This document shows, in pieces, positions 15,839 to 24,692 of a stretch of 64,000 nt of DNA (the stretch's first letter is position 1; every line of letters begins with the position of its first letter). This stretch comes from Bacteroidia bacterium (GTDB lineage Bacteria; Bacteroidota; Bacteroidia; Bacteroidales; CAJPTX01). Both the position numbers and the translations under genes were made by a program. The notes beneath the pieces were generated by a model. That model did not search any database. It worked only from the letters and a program-made list of their open reading frames with translations, and had not been told where the DNA came from. The stretch lies in assembly GCA_905373475.1 (NCBI GenBank), contig CAJPTC010000003.1, positions 62,001-126,000 of the forward strand. The letters run 5' to 3'.

Positions 15839-17314
15839 ATGGCGAAGGAGATTACGACACGTGCGGAGGATTATTCGCAGTGGTATACGGATTTGGTGGT
15901 TAAAGCGCAGCTGGCAGACTACAGCAGTGTACGAGGGTGTATGGTAATACGTCCGCGTGGTTATGCGATTTGGGAGAAGATGCATGACGCTCTCGATGCT
16001 ATGTTTAAAGAAACGGGACACGTAAATGCGTACTTCCCTCTTTTTATCCCTAAGTCCTACCTCAGTCGCGAGGCGGAACACGTAGAGGGTTTTGCCAAAG
16101 AGTGTGCCGTGGTAACGCATTATAGATTAAAGACCTCGCCCGAAGGGGGAAGCGTAGTGGTGGATGAGGATGCGAAACTCGAAGAAGAACTCATTGTACG
16201 TCCTACCTCGGAAACCATCATCTGGAACACTTATAAGAGCTGGGTTCAGTCCTATCGCGATTTGCCAATCTTGGTAAACCAGTGGGCGAATGTGGTGCGC
16301 TGGGAGATGCGTACCCGCCTATTTCTTCGCACCGCCGAGTTTCTCTGGCAAGAAGGGCATACGGCGCACGCTACACGCGAAGAAGCTGAAGAGGAAGCCC
16401 AAAAAATGGTAAACGTCTATGCAACCTTTGCGCGCGAGTGGTTGGCTATGCCTGTAATTGTGGGAGTGAAAACAGAAAGTGAACGCTTTGCGGGAGCTGT
16501 AAACACCTACTGTATAGAGGCACTAATGCAAGATGGTAAGGCTTTGCAGGCGGGCACATCGCACTTCTTGGGTCAGAATTTCGCAAAGGCCTTTGATGTG
16601 AAATATGCCGATATCAACGGAAAATTAGAATACGTTTGGGCCTCTTCGTGGGGCGTTTCTACGCGTTTGATCGGCGGACTTATCATGACGCATTCTGACG
16701 ATAATGGGCTAGTGCTTCCTCCTAGATTGGCTTCGGTTCACGTGGTTATTGTTCCTATTTATAAGACCGAAGAGGAGCGTTCGCAGATACGTGCTTGCGC
16801 CGAAACGCTTTTGCAAGAGTTGAAAGCAGAAGGCATCGTTGCAAAGTTTGACGATCGCGACAATCTGAAGCCTGGTTTCAAGTTTGCAGAACACGAGATG
16901 CACGGCATACCGCTACGCATAGCTATAGGGCCGCGCGATCTGGCCAATGGTACTGTAGAACTTGCCCGTCGCGATACGCTCGCTAAGAGTTCGGAGCCCC
17001 TTGTAGGACTGGCTGCACGTATTCCTGCTTTATTGGAAACCATGCAGCACGATATGTACCAAAAAGCCCTGAAGTTTGTAGAAGCGAACATCCGTAAAGT
17101 AGATACGTACGAGGAGTTTAAGCGTGTACTCGACGAGGATGGCGGTTTTATCTCTGCGCATTGGGATGGTACGCCTGAAACAGAAGCACTTATCAAGGAG
17201 GAGACCAAGGCTACAATTCGGTGCATTCCGTTAGATAGTGTACCCGAAGAGGGCGTATGCGTGCGCACAGGTAAACCTTCGCATCGTCGCGTACTTTTTG
17301 CGCGCGCGTACTAA
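15839..17314 (+). CDS. proS: Prolyl-tRNA synthetase, archaeal/eukaryotic type
   Basis: Charges tRNA-Pro with proline. The 491 residues follow the short class of ProRS without the editing insertion: class II motif 2 region (RWEMRTRLFLRTAEFLWQEGHTAHA, split here only for description), motif 3 (GGLIMTHSDDNGLVLPP), then an anticodon-binding domain (from about residue 300) and a C-terminal zinc-like domain. Bacteroidota commonly carry this type. An in-frame GTG at 15836 directly abuts the ATG at 15839; the ATG is chosen. Upstream is a 120-base divergent gap with the low-complexity gene. Confidence 0.95.
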   Translation: MAKEITTRAEDYSQWYTDLVVKAQLADYSSVRGCMVIRPRGYAIWEKMHDALDAMFKETGHVNAYFPLFIPKSYLSREAEHVEGFAKECAVVTHYRLKTSPEGGSVVVDEDAKLEEELIVRPTSETIIWNTYKSWVQSYRDLPILVNQWANVVRWEMRTRLFLRTAEFLWQEGHTAHATREEAEEEAQKMVNVYATFAREWLAMPVIVGVKTESERFAGAVNTYCIEALMQDGKALQAGTSHFLGQNFAKAFDVKYADINGKLEYVWASSWGVSTRLIGGLIMTHSDDNGLVLPPRLASVHVVIVPIYKTEEERSQIRACAETLLQELKAEGIVAKFDDRDNLKPGFKFAEHEMHGIPLRIAIGPRDLANGTVELARRDTLAKSSEPLVGLAARIPALLETMQHDMYQKALKFVEANIRKVDTYEEFKRVLDEDGGFISAHWDGTPETEALIKEETKATIRCIPLDSVPEEGVCVRTGKPSHRRVLFARAY

Positions 17315-17368
17315 ACACCCTTTTTACTAAAAATAAGGATACGAGACAGTAAATCTGATAAATCCGTG

Positions 17369-18112
17369 ATGGAGCAAGAAAACGAAAGTAGTACCCCAGT
17401 TATTAATCTTGAAACGCTCGATGCGAAGGGGCGTGCGATAGTTGAGACGCTCGTGCAGAAGTCTGCCGTAAAAATGGCTGTCTACGATCACACGTTTGAG
17501 ACCTTTAATTTACTAAAGGAGATTCTGCATGAACTAGTGAACGACCTAAACCCTTACCTACGCGAACTCGATCGGCGTGTGCGCCTTGAGTACCGAGACC
17601 GAGGTAAGTTTGAAGCCGAAGTACGTCTGGCGGGCGATGTACTGCTCTTTAGCATGCATACGAATGTGTTTGAGTTTGACCGCGATCATTCGATTTGGAA
17701 TCTCTCGTACGTTGAAAAAGACAAATTGAATTCGTATTGCGGCGTGATCAATATGTACAACTTTCTATCCGATTCGTTCAAGTACAATCGCGCAGAAGAT
17801 TTAGGCTACTTGGTAGGACGTCTGTTCATCAATCGCGACCTACAATATTTTGTAGAAGGGAAACGGCAGACCGATTATTTGTGTGGTACGTTTGGCACGC
17901 AGCCAATTTCCAAAGATGCGCTTGTAAATATTATCCAGACCGCGATGCAGTATACGCTGGATTTTGATTTACTAGTTCCCCCATACGACATTGTGAAAAT
18001 TGCCACCGTATCGCAGATGAACACGAAGGTGGAGAATAGCAAACTGCAAACTGGGAAACGCCTAGGTTTCCGCTTTAATTCGGATGACATTGCAGGAGAA
18101 ACACAGAAATAG
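17369..18112 (+). CDS. Conserved protein of unknown function
   Basis: A 247-residue soluble protein with no signal peptide or membrane segment. I do not recognise a domain. It is acidic to neutral, with a helical N-terminal third (about 25-70), a mixed middle containing VLLFSMHTNVFEFD and SYCGVINMYNFLSDSFKY, and a C-terminal end SGKRLGFRFN-like basic stretch. As in proS, a GTG sits immediately before the ATG; the ATG is taken. It follows proS by 54 bases and precedes the zinc-peptidase lipoprotein by 24, so it is probably in one operon with proS, the peptidase and siaB. Confidence 0.7.
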   Translation: MEQENESSTPVINLETLDAKGRAIVETLVQKSAVKMAVYDHTFETFNLLKEILHELVNDLNPYLRELDRRVRLEYRDRGKFEAEVRLAGDVLLFSMHTNVFEFDRDHSIWNLSYVEKDKLNSYCGVINMYNFLSDSFKYNRAEDLGYLVGRLFINRDLQYFVEGKRQTDYLCGTFGTQPISKDALVNIIQTAMQYTLDFDLLVPPYDIVKIATVSQMNTKVENSKLQTGKRLGFRFNSDDIAGETQK

Positions 18113-18136
18113 ATACAATTCTAAATATTGACGAGA

Positions 18137-19801
18137 ATGAAACACAAGTTTTCTCTTTTAACCGTGGGAGTTGTTAGTGCTTTCTTCATAGGTTGCACAC
18201 CCACGGTAAACAATCAACCAGACTCAATGGATGAGGAAATGGAGCTAAAGCAGAAGGTTGAAGCTTTTGCACAAGTGCCCTTGAAGTGCAACATAGAGCA
18301 CCTAACAGAATCGGAAAAAGCGGTACTGAACCTCTGTTTTGATGCGGCGAAGATAATGGACGATCTGTTCTGGCAAGAAGCTTATGGCGACAAAGAAAGC
18401 TTCCTTGCTAGTTTGCCAAACGATACGTATCGTGAGTTTGCACTAATCAACTACGGGCCATGGGAACGCCTAAATGGCAATGCTCCTTTTGTACCTGGGT
18501 ACGGCGAAAAGCCGCTAGGAGCGAATTTCTATCCGAAGGATATGACCAAAGAGGAGTTTGAAGCGTGCTCGGATCCGTTGAAAGAAAGTATGTATTCGAT
18601 ATTAAGCCGCGACGCAGAAGGGAAGCTTATCGCCATTCCGTATCACGAATTCTATGCAGAGAAGATTGAACAGGCTGCGAAGCTGCTTGACAGTGCTGCA
18701 AAGCTTGCAGAAGATCCGGGGCTTTCTAAATATCTCGCGCTTCGTGCTACAGCGCTTCGTACTGATAACTATTACGATAGCGACGCTGCATGGATGGAAA
18801 TGAAAAACAATCGGATAGATTTTGTAGTAGGACCTATTGAGAATTATGAGGATCATCTGTATGGCAACAAGGCTGCACACGAAGCTTTTGTTTTGGTAAA
18901 AGATATGGAGTGGAGCGAGCGTCTGAGCCGTTATATGAGTTTCTTACCCCAATTGCAGAAGAACCTGCCCGTGGAAGCAAAATACAAGTCGGAGCTACCA
19001 GGTGCAGAGTCCGATTTGGGCGTGTATGATGTGGTATTCTACGCAGGCGATTGCAACGCGGGGAGCAAGACCATTGCGATCAATTTGCCGAATGACGAAA
19101 AGATTCAAGAATTGAAAGGGTCGCGTCGCCTCCAGTTGCGCAATTCGATGCAATACAAGTTCAACATGATAATGGAACCTATTGCCGCATTGCTAATAGA
19201 CCCTGCTCAACGGAACTATGTAACATTTGATGCTTTCTTCGAGAACACCATGTTCCACGAAGTGGCACACGGGTTGGGTATCAAAAAGACGCTAGACGGA
19301 AAAAGCACGCCGCAGGAAGCGCTTCTCGAGACCTATTCGGCTATTGAGGAAGGTAAGGCAGACATCCTGGGTATTTTCATGCTTGAGCAGCTGGCTAAAA
19401 TGGGAGAACTTCCCGAACACGATATGATGAACAACTATGTAACCTTCCTAGCAGGTATTTTCCGTTCTGTGCGTTTTGGCGCTGCATCGGCACACGGGAA
19501 GGCTAATATGGTTCGCTTCCATTATTTCCAGGATAGAGGCGCTTTTGTTCGCGATTCTGTAACGGGCTTCTATCGTATTGTACCTGAAAAGATGTCGGAA
19601 GCAGTTGCTGGTTTGGCGCAAGATATTCTTGTAATTCAGGGCGACGGCGACTATCAACGTGCTTCGGAGATGCTCCTCAAGCAAGGTGTTGTAGATCCGC
19701 TGTTGGCAGAAGACCTTCAGAAGATTCAGGAGGCGAATGTACCTATAGATATTCGTTTCGAGCAAGGGAAAGAGGTTCTGGGACTCACCCCAAAGCCCTA
19801 G
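18137..19801 (+). CDS. M49-like (dipeptidyl-peptidase III-related) zinc metallopeptidase lipoprotein
   Basis: A 554-residue lipoprotein (lipobox FFIGC, Cys about residue 20). The active-site helix is FHEVAHGLG (His about 374 and 378), and the third zinc ligand is probably in EEGKAD (about 404-409), matching the EExxAD second motif of family M49. Classical DPP III has HExxxH; this protein has HExxHG, the form also seen in the plant/bacterial M49-like group. Bacterial relatives are often mis-named dihydrofolate reductase. It is expected to cleave short peptides in the periplasm or at the outer membrane. The ATG at 18137 is preferred over the TTG at 18128 because it begins the signal peptide directly. 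Confidence 0.75.
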   Translation: MKHKFSLLTVGVVSAFFIGCTPTVNNQPDSMDEEMELKQKVEAFAQVPLKCNIEHLTESEKAVLNLCFDAAKIMDDLFWQEAYGDKESFLASLPNDTYREFALINYGPWERLNGNAPFVPGYGEKPLGANFYPKDMTKEEFEACSDPLKESMYSILSRDAEGKLIAIPYHEFYAEKIEQAAKLLDSAAKLAEDPGLSKYLALRATALRTDNYYDSDAAWMEMKNNRIDFVVGPIENYEDHLYGNKAAHEAFVLVKDMEWSERLSRYMSFLPQLQKNLPVEAKYKSELPGAESDLGVYDVVFYAGDCNAGSKTIAINLPNDEKIQELKGSRRLQLRNSMQYKFNMIMEPIAALLIDPAQRNYVTFDAFFENTMFHEVAHGLGIKKTLDGKSTPQEALLETYSAIEEGKADILGIFMLEQLAKMGELPEHDMMNNYVTFLAGIFRSVRFGAASAHGKANMVRFHYFQDRGAFVRDSVTGFYRIVPEKMSEAVAGLAQDILVIQGDGDYQRASEMLLKQGVVDPLLAEDLQKIQEANVPIDIRFEQGKEVLGLTPKP

Positions 19802-19849
19802 CACACAACAATTACGAATTTGTTTCGTAAACTTGTGAAAAGCTTAATA

Positions 19850-20437
19850 ATGGAACAGATGAATTTGACGTTCAACTTCGTAAAGTCCATATCGATCATA
19901 TATGACGAGATGATCGCTAAAGGTTTCTCGCTCGTCTATTTGGGTGAGTTCAGCCACGAAATCACCAAGATGTTCACGTCTATGACCGAAACGGACATGG
20001 AGAAAAATAGCGAGGAACGCTCAGTACAACGTCGTGTTTATCATGTAATGGTAGAGACGCTACAGAACATGAATAAACATTCTGACGAGCTTCGCGAAGG
20101 CGAAGGGGGAGTAGGCGGTGGTCTCTTTATCATTGGAAAGAAGAACGATACCTACTACGTAATAACTTCCAATAAGGTGGCTCGCGAACACAAGGAAAAT
20201 TTGGAGTCTGCTTTGAACACAGTGAACAATGCCTCGCAGGAGGAATTGAAAGAGATGTACAAAAAGCAGATTAAGGAAGGGAAGATCTCGGAGAAAGGTG
20301 GTGCAGGTCTTGGTTTGATTGACATTGCACGGAAAACCGAAGAACCCTTAGAGTATCAGTTTTTGCAGTTGGATCAGGATACCTTCTTCTTTATACTGAA
20401 GGTAGAGATTAACGCTAAGAAATTCTACAAGCAGTAG
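19850..20437 (+). CDS. SiaB-family protein kinase (DUF6272)
   Basis: A 195-residue protein with a histidine-kinase-like ATPase fold. It has an N-box (ETLQNMNKHS, about residue 69) and a glycine-rich G-box (GGAGLGLIDIARK, about 150). In Pseudomonas SiaB phosphorylates the small protein SiaC, which controls the diguanylate cyclase SiaD together with the phosphatase SiaA. In Bacteroidota, SiaB and SiaC (DUF1987) are often neighbours; here no SiaC-like gene is adjacent. The ATG at 19850 (MEQMNLTFNF) is taken instead of a TTG at 19820. CreD follows 45 bases later. Confidence 0.75.
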   Translation: MEQMNLTFNFVKSISIIYDEMIAKGFSLVYLGEFSHEITKMFTSMTETDMEKNSEERSVQRRVYHVMVETLQNMNKHSDELREGEGGVGGGLFIIGKKNDTYYVITSNKVAREHKENLESALNTVNNASQEELKEMYKKQIKEGKISEKGGAGLGLIDIARKTEEPLEYQFLQLDQDTFFFILKVEINAKKFYKQ

Positions 20438-20482
20438 AAAGAAGAAAACGAAAAACGAGGTAAGAAGAAACATTGCTAAGGA

Positions 20483-21796
20483 ATGGAAAACGAGAATAAA
20501 CCCACGCGGCGTTCTTTGTCGCCAGGTATTAAGTTGCTGTTGTTAGCCGTAATGGCTTTGGTGTTACTCATCCCCCAGATTTTCATAGATCTGCTGGTAG
20601 ATAGCCGCCGAGACTATTCGGAAGAGGTGCAGGCGAACATTGCCCAATCATGGGGTGGCGAGCAAGCAGTTCGCCCTATATGGCTTTCTTTCCCTGTACA
20701 AAAGAAGGATAAGGACGATAATTCCAATTACGTGGCTCACTACCAAGTAGATAGTGTGAAAATGGATGTTGAAATGACCACGCAAACGCGCTATCGTGGT
20801 TTCTATTCGGCAGTACTCTATCATGCTAAAATTAAGGTAGACGGCTACATAGATCCGAAAGCACTTAAGGAGGATCTGTATATAGATGGATATCGTTACG
20901 ATAGAATCGCGCCTACGGGCTATATCTCGACTGCAATACGCGAGCCGCTTGGGTTGAAGTCTAACCTCGTGGTTAACATGGGGGGCAAGGAGTATCATCT
21001 CACGGCTTCTAATGCCTCGAGTTTGTTTGACGATGGGAAGACGTTTTCCGCACCCATTGATTTGCGAACGGATTCGTTAGGCAAATTCTCTTACACGTAC
21101 GAACTCAACGGATACAAAGATTTGCAGTTTTATGTGCAGTCTGATGCTATGGATGTGAACCTGAAGTTGCATTATCCGTCGCCTTCGTTTTCGGGAGATT
21201 TCTTACCCGACGAGCGCACCATCTCGGACAGCGTAACCACTGCACACTGGCGACTCTTTGCCAGCGCTTCCACCTTCCCGCAGACGTCTGTTAGAGATCG
21301 CGATACTCGTTACTACGACTATGATGACGAGTTTAATCCGCGTTCATTCTCAGTAAGCACGCAATTTACCGACGTATATTACCGTGCTATAGAGCGTTCG
21401 TTAAAATACGCGATTCTTATCATCGTTTTCACGTTCCTAACGTTCTTTTTTACCGATACGCTCTCCAAAACCAACATGCCTATGATAGGCTATTTGCTTA
21501 CGGGGTGCGCTATCTTGTTATTCTATACCCTGTTGCTCTCGCTTTCCGAATATCTGGCCTTCGGTTGGGCTTACCTTATAACCTGTTTGGCGATAATCGG
21601 GATGATAGGGGTTTACTTCTGGAGTTTTGTGCGTAGTCTGAAAGCTACTATGGTCTGTGTAGGGATACTGGTCATTTTGTATGTATTCCTGTACCTCATC
21701 CTTCAGATGGATACTTTCCCACTTCTAGTAGGTAGCATCTTCCTGTTTATTGTGCTAGGACTTGTAATGTATTTGTCGCGCAAACTCACGTGGTAG
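20483..21796 (+). CDS. creD: CreD-like inner-membrane protein
   Basis: A 437-residue membrane protein with one N-terminal transmembrane segment (about 16-36), a long periplasmic domain (about 40-305) and a cluster of about five C-terminal helices (from about 308). This matches CreD/Cet, the inner-membrane protein controlled by CreBC in Gram-negative bacteria and linked to envelope integrity and colicin or beta-lactam tolerance. No creB/creC genes are present here. It is the last gene of its unit; a terminator follows at 21831. Confidence 0.85.
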   Translation: MENENKPTRRSLSPGIKLLLLAVMALVLLIPQIFIDLLVDSRRDYSEEVQANIAQSWGGEQAVRPIWLSFPVQKKDKDDNSNYVAHYQVDSVKMDVEMTTQTRYRGFYSAVLYHAKIKVDGYIDPKALKEDLYIDGYRYDRIAPTGYISTAIREPLGLKSNLVVNMGGKEYHLTASNASSLFDDGKTFSAPIDLRTDSLGKFSYTYELNGYKDLQFYVQSDAMDVNLKLHYPSPSFSGDFLPDERTISDSVTTAHWRLFASASTFPQTSVRDRDTRYYDYDDEFNPRSFSVSTQFTDVYYRAIERSLKYAILIIVFTFLTFFFTDTLSKTNMPMIGYLLTGCAILLFYTLLLSLSEYLAFGWAYLITCLAIIGMIGVYFWSFVRSLKATMVCVGILVILYVFLYLILQMDTFPLLVGSIFLFIVLGLVMYLSRKLTW

Positions 21797-21830
21797 AGAA
21801 CGTTTCTGTTAGGGAAACTAGTTGTATTAA

Positions 21831-21866
21831 AAGGGCGTGGCTCATGCGAGTCACGCCTTTATTTTT
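21831..21866 (+). terminator. Intrinsic terminator between convergent creD and tilS
   Basis: A 13-bp stem (21831-21843 with 21848-21860, two G-T wobbles), 4-base loop, followed by ATTTTT. On the minus strand it is flanked by CCCTTTTAAT, so it may partly serve tilS too. Confidence 0.8.
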
Positions 21867-21884
21867 GTCAAGGAGTAAAAAAAG

Positions 21885-23273
21885 CTAGAAGCTATTCTCC
21901 GAGCGATGATATTCTACAACAAGTACTTGGCGTGTGCTTGGCGATAATACTGCCATCGAGGATTGACGGAGGGGAGGAATCCACAATATTGCTCCTGTGG
22001 CGTCTACGAGTACACAGACCTGTTGCCGAAGCTGCGTAGGGTAGTGTGCATCTGTTAGCACGTCGCTTACTTTTTTCCTGCCGTTCGGCATACCTAAAGG
22101 ATAGATAAAATCGCCCTTCTCCCACACGCGATAAGTGAGCGGAAAGCGAACCTGCTCAAAATCAAATAGCGCAGTGCTTTTTCCTCGGTTTGCGTAACTC
22201 TTTAATTCGGTTAGACTAAGTTGCTGTTTTATAACTTCTTGTTTAAAGATGAAGTTTGCGTCGCTTGCCTCGGAGTCAGGGTAAATTCGAGCTACGGGCA
22301 AATTGCATCGAGGTACTATCACGATTTTTCCCCTTTCCAAGTAGGCTTCCCAATTGGGCGCAAGGACTTTCTTTCCTGTTTGTCCACAAGAGAGCAAGGT
22401 TTGTAGTGTATCTACTGAGTGATTGCTAAAATTTAGATACTGAAGGCGCTCTCGAAGCCAAAAAAAAGCGAGACCTTCATGCTCTCGTATCTTTGCACTG
22501 ATATCAAATACAAAAGGAATTGGGCGTTCTATGCTTCCAAAAAGCGTTTCAGATTCAGTGCGTAGTGTTTCATATATTTGGTCAGCATACCGACTTAAGG
22601 CATAGATATGCCGTACGGCCTGTGGGTTTACGGTTACTAGATCTGGTAGAACATTGTGTCTGATATAGTTGCGCGCATAATCGTCTGAAGCATTAGAAGA
22701 ATCATCTACGTAGGCAATTTGGTTTTCACTCAACCAGCTTTCAAGCTCCTCGCGATTAAATGAGAGAAGTGGACGAACTATCTTCCCGTTGCGAGGGCGC
22801 ATACCGCGCAGTCCTTCCACACCACAGCCACGACTCAGATGAAAAAGAAGGGTTTCGGCTTGGTCTTCTGCATGGTGCGCCGTTACAATCTCAGTATAGC
22901 CGTATTTATCGCACAACGCGTTGAAATATTCGTAGCGAAGCGCCCTGCACCCTTCTTCTAGCGAGCATTTGTGCTCTTTGCTCCATTTTTTGGCATCAGC
23001 GCATTGTATGTGCAATGGGAGGTTCGCACTCTTGCAAATCTGCTCAACGTGACGCTGGTCGCGTTGGGATTCTTCGCCTCTCAGCAGGAAATTGAAATGT
23101 GCTACGCTAATTGGCCATTTGTATAGATGAAGAAAAAGGCTTAGGAGTGCCATAGAATCGCGCCCTCCGCTAACGGCTAAAAGTGGGCGAGAGGTTGCGG
23201 AAAGGAGTTTTTCTTGCTCTATATAAGCACTCAGCGCTCGGAGTATATATGGGCTGCGCCGTTTTTCTCTCAT
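21885..23273 (-). CDS. tilS: tRNA(Ile)-lysidine synthetase
   Basis: Converts C34 of the CAU-anticodon tRNA-Ile to lysidine, so the tRNA reads AUA. The N-terminal PP-loop motif is VSGGRDSMAL (about residue 27-36), followed by the N-type ATPase core with HHAEDQAET and RNYIRHNVLP, and a C-terminal domain (about 360-462) typical of long TilS. The start is the ATG at 23273, which overlaps the TGA of the DnaJ-domain gene as ATGA; an in-frame start seven codons earlier is less likely. It is the last gene of the nusB-tilS operon. Confidence 0.93.
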   Translation of the reverse strand: MREKRRSPYILRALSAYIEQEKLLSATSRPLLAVSGGRDSMALLSLFLHLYKWPISVAHFNFLLRGEESQRDQRHVEQICKSANLPLHIQCADAKKWSKEHKCSLEEGCRALRYEYFNALCDKYGYTEIVTAHHAEDQAETLLFHLSRGCGVEGLRGMRPRNGKIVRPLLSFNREELESWLSENQIAYVDDSSNASDDYARNYIRHNVLPDLVTVNPQAVRHIYALSRYADQIYETLRTESETLFGSIERPIPFVFDISAKIREHEGLAFFWLRERLQYLNFSNHSVDTLQTLLSCGQTGKKVLAPNWEAYLERGKIVIVPRCNLPVARIYPDSEASDANFIFKQEVIKQQLSLTELKSYANRGKSTALFDFEQVRFPLTYRVWEKGDFIYPLGMPNGRKKVSDVLTDAHYPTQLRQQVCVLVDATGAILWIPPLRQSSMAVLSPSTRQVLVVEYHRSENSF

Positions 23274-24091
23274 TTCATTCCGCGTGCATTGCAAATTACT
23301 TCGTATGCGGACTGAATCTCTTTGAATTTCTCGGTGGCTTTATTAATCTCTTCTTCGGATTTGCTTTGGAAACGATCGGGATGCCAAGTGTTTACCAATT
23401 TCCTATACGCCGATTTTACTTGTGCATTGGTTGCGGTTGGCTCAATGCCGAGAATTTTGTAGGGGTCGCCTACATTTTGCGAGCTACGAGGCGGATAATA
23501 GCCGCTTTGCGAATTGTAGGAGGAAGAGCTGTTGTAGGAATAGGAGGAATTGCCACGTAGAAAGGCATCTACATACGTTGCATTGATATGGAAACGAGCG
23601 GCAATTTGATAAAGCAAGTATCGCTCTTGCGAATCTACCATACCATCTGCCTGTGCCAGTCCTACAAGCATGTACAAAATTGAAATTCGGCTTTGCAACG
23701 AGTATTGAGCCGCTATTTCGTCGCAGGCCTCCTCGATTGAGAGGTTCTGATGCAAAATCTCCTTTAGCTCGTCAATCAGAGCGGGCACTTGTTCTGGAGG
23801 GTAAAGCTTTTTGAGTGCATCGCTTACGTAAACCAATTCCGTTCGCATTATTCGTCCGTCTGCCTTCATGATAGCGGCAAAGAGGATGAGAAGCGGTCGT
23901 GCATTGCCCGCCGTTGTTGCGCCACCCGCGAAAAAATTTTGGCTAAAGCGCTGCCCGCTTCGCACGAACGGAAAGAGCCCCAACACCCCTAACAAAGGGA
24001 GTAGAAATAGGGCATACGGACCAATGAGATAGAAAAAAAAGACAGCCGCTAGAATGGTAATAAAGCAACCAAAACTGGAATTAGTTCGCAT
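23270..24091 (-). CDS. DjlA-like membrane co-chaperone (TerB domain plus C-terminal J-domain)
   Basis: A 273-residue protein. It has two N-terminal hydrophobic segments (about 8-45), a TerB-like helical domain (about 65-180; FAAIMKADGRIMRTELVYVS, LAQADGMVDSQE), a Ser/Tyr/Asn-rich linker (about 181-208) and a J-domain at the C-terminus (about 209-273) with the HPD tripeptide in WHPDRF. J-domains stimulate DnaK; DjlA is a membrane-anchored version. Its stop codon overlaps the tilS ATG, and its start overlaps the end of coaE by 11 bases. Confidence 0.88.
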   Translation of the reverse strand: MRTNSSFGCFITILAAVFFFYLIGPYALFLLPLLGVLGLFPFVRSGQRFSQNFFAGGATTAGNARPLLILFAAIMKADGRIMRTELVYVSDALKKLYPPEQVPALIDELKEILHQNLSIEEACDEIAAQYSLQSRISILYMLVGLAQADGMVDSQERYLLYQIAARFHINATYVDAFLRGNSSYSYNSSSSYNSQSGYYPPRSSQNVGDPYKILGIEPTATNAQVKSAYRKLVNTWHPDRFQSKSEEEINKATEKFKEIQSAYEVICNARGMK

Positions 24092-24692
24092 TCTGCAATT
24101 GCAATATATCTATGAGTTGAGCCACTTCTGTTGCCAGATCAAAGCGAGATGAGTTTTCAAGAACGAAATGTGCTACTTCGTAGTATTCGCGTGTGGTCGG
24201 TTGTGCTGCCATGCGTTCTAGTGCACGTTCGCGTGTAGTATGGTCGCGTTGCATAACGCGTTCCAAACGCACCGACTGTGGGGCAGTAATGAGCACAATA
24301 CCCCGAAAATAGGGATGCCAGTCCAAACGTGGGAGCAAGGCGGATTCCATGAAGACGAAATTGCGTTGTGTTGCACATTTCTCCTTCCAGAGGGCAAAAT
24401 CGGCGAAAACGGCGGGATGTATAAGAGCTTCGAGTGCGGAACGGAGTGTAGGATTCTTGAAAATTTTTCCTGCAACATATTCTCGGTTGTAGCCTCCTTT
24501 GGGAGTAAACGCTTCTGCCCCAAGGAGATCGGAAATTCTTGCCTGAAGCTTGCGATCTGACAAAAGAAGGAGCTGTGCGCGCTCGTCGGCGTTATAGATG
24601 GCGCAATCCTGTTGTGAGAGGAGCTTGCCTACGAAAGTTTTACCTGCGCCAATTTGCCCTGTAAGTCCGTAAGCTACACGAGCTTTCCTCAT
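24081..24692 (-). CDS. coaE: Dephospho-CoA kinase
   Basis: Catalyses the last step of coenzyme A synthesis, ATP-dependent phosphorylation of dephospho-CoA. The 203 residues start with the P-loop GLTGQIGAGKT (about 9-19), followed by the DxD-like NADE segment (about 35) and the conserved IHPAVF motif (about 91), with a lid arginine region (QRDHTTRERALERMAAQP). Length fits the family. Its ATG overlaps the stop of the YbbR gene as ATGA. Confidence 0.93.
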   Translation of the reverse strand: MRKARVAYGLTGQIGAGKTFVGKLLSQQDCAIYNADERAQLLLLSDRKLQARISDLLGAEAFTPKGGYNREYVAGKIFKNPTLRSALEALIHPAVFADFALWKEKCATQRNFVFMESALLPRLDWHPYFRGIVLITAPQSVRLERVMQRDHTTRERALERMAAQPTTREYYEVAHFVLENSSRFDLATEVAQLIDILQLQNAN

